Assembly (NCBI GenBank): GCA_041623475.1
Contig: JBFJWU010000223.1
Coordinates: 1 to 5,878 of the forward strand
Length of the DNA: 5,878 bases
Source of the DNA: JBFJWU01 sp041623475 [NCBI: bacterium]
Lineage (GTDB): Bacteria; J088
Reading direction: 5' to 3'
The notes under the pieces were generated by a model. It was not told the origin of the DNA, did not search any database, and was given only the letters and a program-made list of their open reading frames with translations. Positions 1 to 5,878 of this stretch are shown in pieces. Each line of letters begins with the position of its first letter. Within the stretch, counting starts at the first letter, position 1. Position numbers and translations under genes: made by a program.

Positions 1-114
1 ACGATCCAGAACACCGCCGACGGAATCAAAACCATCTACGCGCGCTACTGCGACGCCGCCAACAATTGCGTTGGACCGTTCAGCGACACGATCGTCCTGG
101 ATACCGGTGCGCCC
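1..114 (+). repeat. Ig-like unit 0, C-terminal fragment
   Basis: This is the last third of a repeat whose beginning lies upstream. It shows the core A-D-G-I-K-T-I-Y-A-R-Y and the border LDTGAP at residues 33-38. It differs from its neighbours in having two cysteines, C17 and C23, either side of the D-A-A-N-N turn where other units have R-D-x-A-G-N. They could bond to each other across the hairpin or to cysteines upstream of the window. The array therefore extends upstream. Confidence 0.8.
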
Positions 115-3100
115 AGCGGCAGCATCAGTATCAACGTCAGCGAAACCAACCAGTCAACAATCACGCTCAACCTGACCGCCGCCGACACCGGCAGCGGTGT
201 CCAGCACATCCTGCTGGCCGACACACAGGCGGGGCTGGACACGACCAGCAGCACCACCTTTGAAGCGACCAAGATCTGGACGCTCAACAACGAAGGCAGC
301 AACACCATCTGGTACCGGATCGTTGACCAGGCGGGTAACGCCAGCAGCGACAAAAGTGCGACCATCACCCTGGACCAGACGGCGCCCAACAGCCTGTTTA
401 TCCAGATCAACGGTGGCGACAGCGCCACCGCCGACCCGTCGGTCAACGTCGACCTGACGGCGGTAGACGCCGACGAGATGCTGATCAGCCAGGACCCGGC
501 CTTTTCAGGTGCTGGCTGGGTACCCTACGCCGCCAACATCACCCTGGGGCTGACGGGTGCGGACGGCACCAAGACGGTCTACGCCAAGTTCCGCGACAAC
601 GCCGGCAATGTGGGTGGCCCTGTTAACACCAGTATCACCCTGGATACCAAAGCCCCCAGCGGCATCAGCCTGGGTGGCCCGCAGGCCAGCAGCAGCACGA
701 CCGTCAGCCTGAGCCTCACGGCCAGTGACCCCAACGGCCCGATCCAGGTCCGCCTGAGCGAAAACGCCGACCTGACCGGTGCGGGCTGGCAGGCCTTTGC
801 CACCAGCATCGCGTACCCGATTACCACCGCCGGTGACGGCAGCAAGACCATCTACGGCGCCTTCCGGGATGGCCTGGGTAACGAAAGCATCACCTACAGC
901 CACAGTGTCGAAATCGACACCACCGCCCCGCAGAATCCCGGCATCACAATCCAGCAAAGCCCGTGGGCGACGGCCAACACCATCACCCTGCAGCTGAGCG
1001 CCGGCGGTGCCGACGAAATGATCATCAGCGAACAGAACGACTTCAGCGACGCCAGCTGGGACAACTTCAGCCTGACCAAAACCTACACCCTGAGCGCAGG
1101 GCAGGGGGCCAAGACGGTCTATGTCCGCTTCCGGGACGACGCCGGCAACACCAGCACCATTACCAGTGCGACGACCACCCTGGACAGCCAGGCACCAGCG
1201 GCACCCAGCCTGGTCCTGGCCGGTGGCGTGGCCACCACCGGCAGCCGCACCGTATCGGTCGCGATCACGCTGCCGACCGGAGACGAGACCGACATGCAGC
1301 TCAGCGAAGACAGCGGCTTTGCGGGTGCCGTCTGGGTGAGCGTGACCAGCGCCACCACCTTTGAACTGAGCGCCGGCAGCGGCATCAAACAGGTTTACGT
1401 CCGCACCCGTGATGCCGCCGGCAACACGAGCCCCAGCGGCAACGACCTGATTGAACTGGATACCACGCCGCCCAACACACCGACCGTCGAGATCGACGGC
1501 GGCAACAGCACCACCGCCGATCCAAATGTGGCCCTGTCGATCCTGGGTGGTGTCGGCGGTGACGAAATGCTGGTGGCCAATGACGCCGCCTTCAGCGGTG
1601 CCACTTGGAAGCCCTACAACGCGGTCGTTGCCAGCCACAGCCTGACCAGCGGTGACGGCGTCAAGACCATCTACGTCAAGCTGCGCGATGCTGCCGGCAA
1701 CGTCGGTGACGTCGGCACCGACACGATCATCCTGGATACCGGTATCCCCGGCAGTCCCCAGATCCTGATCAACGCCGGGCAGGATTACACCAACGACGCC
1801 AATGTGGCACTAAGCCTGTTTGCCCAGAACGCCGACGAAATGCGCATCAGCCAGAACAGCAACTTCGCTGGTGCCAGCTGGATCGCCTTTAACAGCAGCT
1901 TCAACTATCCATTGACCGGCGGTGAAGGCACCAACACTGTCTACGTCGAATACCGGGATGCCGCGCTTAATACCACCGGACCCGTCAGCGATGACATCAT
2001 CCTGGATAGCACCCCGCCAACGATCGACAACGTGACCATCAATAACAACGACAGTGGCACCAATAACGCGGCCGTTGACGTTACCATCACAACCAGTGAC
2101 GCCACAGAGATCCAGCTTGCCCAAAATGCCGCCTTCAGCGGTGCATCCTGGGTACCTGTTACAGACAGTGTGACCGTGATCCTCAGTGGTGCCGATGGTA
2201 ACAAGACAGTCTATGTCCGTGGCCGTGACGAAGCCGGCAACGTGGGCAGTGCCAACAGCGACGTGATCCTGCTGGATACCACCCCGCCGACGATCGCCAG
2301 TGTCGCGATTAACGCCGGTCAAGCCGCCACCAATAACACCGGGATCACCGTTGACATCACGGCCTCGGGCAACCCGGCGACGATGTCGATCTCGGACGAA
2401 TCCGGAGAACTCTACAACGGAGCCTACAACGCCAGCCAGGGTGTGTTGCTCAGCGGTGGTGACGGCAGCCGCACGGTGACCGTCAGACTGTGGGATTCCC
2501 TGCAGAATGGACCGGCCAGTGGCTTTGACTCGATTGTGATTGATACCGTTCGACCCAACATATCCATCGCCATCGATAACGGTGCGGCCCGTACGGCCAC
2601 CAGTACAGTGGTCCTTAACCTGACCGGAGCCGACAGTGGTACCGGCGTCGACGGCATCTACCTGGGTAACAGCCACAGCGATGCCCTGGCCGCAGCCGCG
2701 GTGGAATTCGCACCGACCAAAATCTGGAGCCTGTCCGGCTTTGCCTACGGCGTTGAAGCCACCCGCCAGGTCTGGGCCATTGCTCGCGATGCCGCCGGTA
2801 ACCGCAGCATTGCCACCAATGACATCATCACGCTGGATACCCTGGCACCCACCGGCAACATCAGCAGCCCGGCGGTGGTCACCAACGACACCCTGATCCC
2901 CGTTGACCTTAGCTACAGCAGCGATGCCGTAGACATGAAACTGTCCAGCGGTGCCGCCTGTGCTGGCGGGTCGTGGGTCGGTGTGACGAATGAAACCCTT
3001 TGGAATATCCCCAGTCTGGATGGTGAGCATTTTTTCAGTGTTCGGTATCGGGATTCGGTAGACAACCAGAGCAGCTGCCTGGCCAGCAGTGTGACGATTG

Positions 3101-5877
3101 ATACGACTGGGCCAACGCCGGCCAGCCTAGTGGTAACAGGCAATGCCGAGGCGCTGGACGGTTACACCAACCAGGTCACCCTCTACATCGATACGGCAGC
3201 AAATTTTGCGGATTGCGCGGGATTTGATATTGCCGAGGACGTGGGCATCGTTAATGCCACCGATAGCGTCTTTTCCTGCAATGTCACCGACCATGCCTAC
3301 GAACTGGTAGACCAGGATGACGGCACCCACGTGATCTATGTCCGTTACTACGACATGCTGGGCAACCCGGGACCGGTTACCAGTCAGATGATTGAGCTGG
3401 ACCGCAGAACACCAATTGCTTCTTCTGGAAGTTTTGCTATTGATCAGGCGCCATACACAAACGATCCAGATATTGATTTGACGATGAGCGCCGCCGGTGC
3501 AGATTTAATGTCAATTACTTCGGGCAACACCTGTGAACAAAACTGGGAAGCTTACAACGGCCAGGTAAATTACACGTTGGAGCAATCCATTGTCATACTG
3601 GATGAAAATTTTGAATCTGGACTGGGGACAACGAACTGGCCTCTGGGAGAACGCTTTGGCAACGTCGGGACCTGGGGCGGCGGATCAAACTATCCTTCAG
3701 GAGCAAATGGCGCCTATGTCTGGGGCGGTGGCGGAGGCACAGATTCCTATTTCGCAAGCCTGGATCTCTCTGGCCAGGCCGTGACCGGATATTCGTTCTG
3801 GTACGAACGTGGTTCCGGAGGATTCTCGCCGGCAGCCGGTGATCAGCTTTTCTTTGAAGTATTCAACGGGTCTACATGGAACGTTCTGCACACATTCGAA
3901 TCTACTGACGGGTCATCAACTGATTTTACGTTTGTAAGCGGTTCACTGGCACCAGGCACAGAACATATCAGGTTTCGGTTGAATGCTGCGGTCAATCTCG
4001 GCGCGCTTTTCCTGATCGATGATGCGCGGGTTTACGGCATCGGCGCGACGCCATCTGACGGGCCCTACACCGTGTCAGTCGCATTTTCCGACAATGCCGG
4101 AAATGTGTCAGATTGCTTTTCCCGGCAAATCACGTTAGATACCGTGTTGGACGAGTCACCTGTGTGGGCCGCATATGTAACCGGCGCCGAAGGGCGATCA
4201 GACCTGACGGCATTCCAGGAGGTTACTCTTACACTGTCCGGAGTCGACAGCGACGTTGACGAGGTGCTTGTATCGAATCTTTCCTCGTTCGCTGGCTCCA
4301 GTTGGCTGGATGTTTCGGAGGCGACGGAATGGATCGTTACCGCCGGAGACGGGATTAAAGACATTTACGTAAAAATTCGTGATCGTGCTGGCAATGAGGG
4401 GCAAACAAGTGTCCAGATAACCTTGGACCAGACGGCGCCCGATCCTCCGGTCATCCAGGTAGCTGATATCGATGGTGACGAGTTTGCAATATCGACAACG
4501 ACAGTTGAGTTATTGTGGACGCAACCCGGCGGCGTCGATACGTTTGAACTGCAGAGGCAAGTCGTTGATATCGAAGAGAATTTCTTTACAATTCAACCGT
4601 CGCTCCCTGCGGCGCAGTCGACGTACAAGGATGACGTCACCCAAACCGGATATACGCATCGATATCGTATTCGGGGCATCGATGAAATCGGCAACGTTTC
4701 GGGCTGGTCGGCGTTGGTAGAAGATACACCATTCGATCCCATCGGCCACATTGTCTGGACTCTGGGATTGGAACAAAAGTACCGGTTTGGATTTAAGCCA
4801 AATCAGGGTACGTTTTTTGTTCAGGCCGTCTATGAGTATCAAGACGAGAACCTGTCGGATGTCGTCGAAGTTGTGGCAAACGATGTCCCGTATTGGACGT
4901 TGGACTGGCCGACGGACACTAGGTGGAACGAGAAACTTACGATCAGGACCGCGAACCAGAACAATTCGCTGGTCTACGAGTCTGAATTCAAATTGAGTCG
5001 GAACGTTCGGGAAATTGCCCACGTAGGTGGCGACACAGGGCAGGGGCCGGATACAGTTGTGGACCGGTTCGGCAGGGTCCATACGGTGTTTTATGAAGGT
5101 TGGGACGGAATCATTTACTACGGTCTGCGCGAACACGGGGCCTGGACGGTTGAACCTGTGACGCCGCGAGGAGACATAACAGGGTGGGCCTACGAAGCGG
5201 ACAGATACGCTTTGTCGGTCAGTACTGACGGCACGCCGTATATTGCCGCGTATGCCTTCAACGCAACCCAGGAGATTCATCTGTATCAGAAAGTCAGTGG
5301 AAACTGGCAATACGAAATCATCGATGACGGCGATCGCATGTGGTATCGACCTGACATGAAGTTTGATCCAGATGGATATTTGCATTTGATGTATACCACT
5401 TCGGGATTCACACCGGGGGATCGGACCCTGCGCCACGTGTCAAATGACAGCGGCAGTTGGGTGACGGCGACTGTCGACAGCGGGTTTGCGTCCGCACCAC
5501 GTGACGCAGGGGCCGCAATTGATTCCAATGGTGATCTGCACGTGGCTTACCATGCAGACGGGCTTCGCTATGCCGAATACAGCGCCGGCTCATGGGTAAC
5601 GGATGTTATTCATTCAACGTTTGATGATGCCTATTTGCCGTCCATTGCCGTTGAGGATGGTGGTACGGTGCATATTGCCAGCCAGGATGAATCCGCCAGC
5701 GATGTGTTGCATCACTACGGTACGATTGGCAGTTGGACGTCGGAGATTGTCGATGACGAGTACGGGGATCGTCAAAACAACGGCGACATCTTTGTCGACG
5801 AAGATGGGAACGTGCATATTATCTATAAGGAACGTTCGTTTGCCGACGGGATTATGTACGCCCACAACACCACCGGC
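1..5877 (+). CDS. Giant modular Ig-like repeat / beta-propeller exported protein (partial at both ends)
   Basis: Frame 1 is open across the entire window: 1959 codons with no stop, and no start that can be chosen because the gene enters from upstream and leaves downstream. Visible domains in order are Ig-like repeats (residues 1-1480), with a jelly-roll domain nested in one of them (about 1197-1351), an FN3-like domain (1481-1578), an unassigned beta-rich segment (1579-1669) and a beta-propeller (1670-1959). Only eight cysteines occur, and Lys and Arg are scarce in the first thousand residues, as is common in large exported bacterial proteins. No signal peptide, membrane segment, LPXTG motif or secretion tail can be seen because both ends are missing. 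The likely role, inferred from architecture alone, is a surface or secreted adhesin or binding protein. No catalytic signature was recognised. The open frame is certain and the function is not. Confidence 0.95.
115..387 (+). repeat. Ig-like unit 1, subtype B (TGSGV / TKIW)
   Basis: Residues 39-129 have the normal border (LDQTAP, 124-129) and the turn V-D-Q-A-G-N. The middle, however, lacks the D-E-M-x-I-S and F-x-G-A-x-W motifs. It has instead D-T-G-S-G-V-Q-H-I-L-L-A (62-73) and T-F-E-A-T-K-I-W-T-L (86-95). The same arrangement returns in unit 10 (bases 2557-2850), so this is a distinct repeat subtype. The motif D-x-G-S-G-V is common in bacterial Ig-like domains, which supports the fold assignment. 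Confidence 0.75.
388..2289 (+). repeat. Ig-like units 2-8, subtype A (DEM-x-IS / F-x-GA-x-W)
   Basis: Seven consecutive units occupy residues 130-219, 220-310, 311-399, 400-491, 492-583, 584-673 and 674-763, each 89-92 residues long. The first conserved segment reads ADEMLISQDPAFSGAGW in unit 2, NADEMRISQNSNFAGASW in unit 7 and ATEIQLAQNAAFSGASW in unit 8. The second reads DGTKTVYAKFRDNAGN in unit 2 and DGVKTIYVKLRDAAGN in unit 6. Units 2 and 6 also share a D/N-S-x-T-A-D-P-x-V start. None of these units contains cysteine. Serine is mostly coded by AGC. Regular length and conserved cores make this the most uniform part of the array. Confidence 0.85.
2290..2556 (+). repeat. Ig-like unit 9, degenerate subtype A
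   Basis: Residues 764-852 keep the G-D-G-S-R-T-V-T-V strand and the border IDTVRP. The tryptophan of F-x-G-A-x-W is missing, replaced by a Y-N-G-A-Y segment. The A-G-N turn has become L-Q-N in W-D-S-L-Q-N-G-P. The length (89 residues) is normal, so the fold is probably kept although the signature residues have drifted. Confidence 0.75.
2557..2850 (+). repeat. Ig-like unit 10, subtype B
   Basis: Residues 853-950 (98 residues) repeat the subtype B pattern of unit 1: D-S-G-T-G-V-D-G-I-Y-L-G (878-889), then V-E-F-A-P-T-K-I-W-S-L (901-911), then R-D-A-A-G-N. The extra length compared with subtype A lies in the loop around residues 890-905 (an A-L-A-A-A-A-V run). It ends with LDTLAP. Confidence 0.75.
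2851..3114 (+). repeat. Ig-like unit 11, with cysteine pair C987/C1026
   Basis: Residues 951-1038 follow subtype A, but the conserved Phe of F-x-G-A-x-W is replaced by C987 (C-A-G-G-S-W, with the same spacing to Trp). A second cysteine, C1026, lies eight residues after the Asp of R-D-S-V-D-N. The same two positions are used in unit 13, so an intradomain disulfide is likely, which fits folding outside the cytoplasm. The border is IDTTGP. Confidence 0.75.
3115..3414 (+). repeat. Ig-like unit 12, divergent, with C1072 and C1093
   Basis: Residues 1039-1138 (100 residues) keep the first strand, the D-D-G-T-H-V-I-Y-V-R-Y-Y-D-M-L-G-N core and a border (LDRRTP). The middle is rewritten: N-F-A-D-C-A-G-F-D-I-A-E-D and V-F-S-C-N-V-T-D, with two cysteines 21 residues apart. 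The DEM and GA-x-W signatures are absent. The two cysteines may form a local disulfide in place of the lost Trp core. Confidence 0.65.
3415..4161 (+). repeat. Ig-like unit 13, interrupted by a nested domain
   Basis: Residues 1139-1387 span 249 residues between borders. The N-terminal part (1139-1195) gives the usual opening, Y-T-N-D-P-D-I-D-L, A-D-L-M-S-I-T-S and C-E-Q-N-W, followed by the V-N-Y-T-L strand. The C-terminal part (1352-1387) resumes with S-D-G-P-Y-T-V-S-V, S-D-N-A-G-N and I-T-L-D-T. Removing the intervening 150-160 residues gives a unit of about 94 residues, the normal size. C1178 and C1372 sit on either side of the insertion, at the same repeat positions as the pair in unit 11 (C1178 is one residue closer to Trp). 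Confidence 0.75.
3595..4038 (+). other. MAM-like / jelly-roll domain nested in Ig-like unit 13
   Basis: Residues 1199-1346 begin I-L-D-E-N-F-E-S-G (1199-1207) and end F-L-I-D-D-A-R-V-Y-G (1337-1346). An opening N-F-E-S-G and a closing I-D-D-x-x-V are hallmarks of MAM-type and related jelly-roll domains in bacterial secreted proteins. Between them are a Gly/Trp-rich stretch (T-W-G-G-G-S-N and V-W-G-G-G-G-G), a S-F-W-Y-E strand, D-Q-L-F-F-E-V-F-N-G-S-T-W and H-I-R-F-R-L-N-A. In such proteins these folds usually bind glycans or other ligands, and that is inference here. It could instead be a laminin-G-like or other beta-sandwich carbohydrate-binding module. Confidence 0.7.
4162..4440 (+). repeat. 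Ig-like unit 14, last of the array
   Basis: Residues 1388-1480 return to a clear subtype A unit: D-V-D-E-V-L-V-S-N (1418-1426), F-A-G-S-S-W (1430-1435), D-G-I-K-D-I-Y-V-K-I-R-D-R-A-G-N and the border LDQTAP (1475-1480). Its protein motifs match units 2-8, but its codons are of the distal type, with TCN serines and ATT or ATA isoleucines. Confidence 0.8.
4441..4734 (+). other. Fibronectin type III-like domain
   Basis: Residues 1481-1578 start P-P-V-I-Q-V and contain T-V-E-L-L-W-T-Q-P (1501-1509), F-E-L-Q-R-Q (1515-1520) and a C-terminal Y-T-H-R-Y-R-I-R-G-I-D-E-I-G-N-V-S-G-W-S (1551-1570). The Trp in the second strand, the Y-x-Y-R-I-R-x-x-D strand and the closing G-N-x-S-x-W-S match the FN3 pattern. 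It joins the Ig-like array directly to the C-terminal half, so it is probably a spacer. A further Ig-like unit is less likely because no L-D-x-x-x-P border follows. Confidence 0.7.
4735..5007 (+). other. Unassigned beta-rich segment between FN3-like domain and propeller
   Basis: Residues 1579-1669 are not recognised. They contain alternating hydrophobic stretches such as H-I-V-W-T-L-G-L, Y-R-F-G-F, T-F-F-V-Q-A-V-Y-E-Y, D-V-V-E-V-V and K-L-T-I-R-T-A. These predict a small beta-sandwich. The ending E-F-K-L-S-R-N resembles the last strand of an Ig-like fold, so a strongly diverged Ig-like or Y-shaped spacer domain is possible. No cysteine and no clear metal or catalytic motif is present. Confidence 0.5.
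5008..5877 (+). other. Beta-propeller domain, six visible blades, truncated by the window end
   Basis: Residues 1670-1959 contain six repeats centred on a turn-plus-strand motif D-x-x-G-x-x-H-x-x-Y: V-D-R-F-G-R-V-H (G1691), S-T-D-G-T-P-Y-I (G1744), D-P-D-G-Y-L-H-L-M-Y (G1792), D-S-N-G-D-L-H-V-A-Y (G1844), E-D-G-G-T-V-H-I-A (G1888) and D-E-D-G-N-V-H-I-I-Y (G1936). The glycines are 44-53 residues apart. Most blades then carry a strand such as L-R-Y-A-E-Y and a G-x-W motif (G-A-W, G-N-W, G-S-W three times) followed by a V-D or I-D-D strand. This is the layout of sialidase-like, BNR-like and lectin propellers, but the canonical Asp-box S-x-D-x-G-x-T-W is not present. Binding to glycans or proteins is more likely than catalysis. 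The last blade runs to the window edge, so the closing strand is unseen. Confidence 0.75.
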
Positions 5878-5878
5878 G

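Larger units (their letters stand above)
1..4440 (+). repeat. Tandem array of about 90-residue bacterial Ig-like repeats (1 partial + 14 complete units)
   Basis: Border motifs of the form [LI]-D-x-x-x-P end at residues 38, 129, 219, 310, 399, 491, 583, 673, 763, 852, 950, 1038, 1138, 1387 and 1480. Spacings are 88-100 residues, except for the 249-residue unit 13. A typical unit reads border, then a hydrophobic strand (such as VNVDLTA), then D-E-M-x-I-S-x-x-x-x-F-x-G-A-x-W, then a strand, then D-G-x-K-T-V-Y-V-x-x-R-D-x-A-G-N, then the next border. The alternating hydrophobic pattern and the D-x-A-G-N turn match bacterial Ig-like beta-sandwich domains found in adhesins and exported repeat proteins. 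The units diverge in sequence, so this is an old array and not a recent perfect duplication. The likely role is a rigid extended stalk. I did not assign a particular Pfam family. Confidence 0.85.

Noticed and set aside
505-1638. Long minus-strand open frame of 377 codons
   Set aside because: Its codons lie exactly opposite the codons of the real frame. It stays open only because the sense strand rarely uses TTA, CTA or TCA. Its translation has no recognisable domain, whereas the plus strand shows regular repeats.
1810-3030. Long minus-strand open frame of 406 codons
   Set aside because: Same antisense phase as above. It ends where the sense strand uses a rare CTA codon (1810-1812). The product is Gly/Val/Asp-rich filler that mirrors the Ig repeats.
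1-3414. CRISPR array or short tandem DNA repeat suggested by the recurrent agc/acc/gcc words
   Set aside because: The periodicity is in protein motifs about 270 bases apart with diverged DNA. There are no identical short direct repeats with unique spacers.
3415-4161. Insertion sequence or intein in unit 13
   Set aside because: The extra 150-160 residues keep the frame and show a jelly-roll pattern. There are no inverted-repeat ends, no transposase and no intein splicing motifs at the edges.
4510-5436. Minus-strand open frame of 308 codons
   Set aside because: Again in the phase opposite the real codons, ending at a sense TTA codon (4510-4512). It overlaps the well-supported FN3-like and propeller coding sequence.
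5521-5877. D-x-N-x-D-like acidic turns (DSNGD, DEDGN) as EF-hand or dockerin calcium sites
   Set aside because: They recur at blade spacing at the start of propeller strands and lack the helix and the 12-residue loop of EF-hands or dockerins. They are better explained as blade turns.
5221-5877. Catalytic sialidase (BNR) domain
   Set aside because: No S-x-D-x-G-x-T-W Asp-box and no arginine triad pattern could be identified. Only the general propeller layout is supported.

Overview
The whole window is the interior of one very large plus-strand coding sequence. Frame 1 reads from base 1 to base 5877 without a stop (1959 codons), and neither the start nor the end of the gene is present. The product is a modular, cysteine-poor, Thr/Ser/Ala/Gly/Asn/Asp-rich protein of the kind bacteria secrete or display on the surface. 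Nothing in the window supports a second gene, an RNA gene, a mobile element, a CRISPR array, a promoter or a terminator.

Layout in residues numbered from base 1. Residues 1-1480 are an array of Ig-like beta-sandwich repeats of about 90 residues: one partial unit plus 14 complete ones. Each ends in a border motif of the type L-D-T-x-A-P and carries a core D-G-x-K-T-V-Y-V-x-x-R-D-x-A-G-N. Unit 13 is interrupted by about 155 residues that look like a MAM-type or jelly-roll domain. Residues 1481-1578 look like a fibronectin type III domain. Residues 1579-1669 are beta-rich but unrecognised. Residues 1670-1959 hold six visible blades of a beta-propeller that probably continues past the window.

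The likely reading is a long stalk of Ig-like units that carries lectin-like or ligand-binding modules (the nested jelly roll and the propeller) away from the cell. That would fit an adhesin or a component for binding polysaccharide or particles. No catalytic motif is visible and the role is inferred from architecture only.

The organism cannot be named. The array is GC-rich, strongly favours AGC, ACC, GCC, ATC and CTG codons, and has a domain mix typical of environmental bacteria with large exported proteins. Codon use changes sharply near base 3415: the proximal units are homogeneous and AGC-rich, and the distal domains use TCN serine codons and more AT-ending codons. This points to repeat amplification on one side or a mosaic origin.

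The points most worth a second look are the nested domain insertion, the two matched cysteine pairs (one of which brackets the insertion), the codon-use switch, and the recurrence of a rare repeat subtype nine units apart. I see no evidence of a multi-gene system here.
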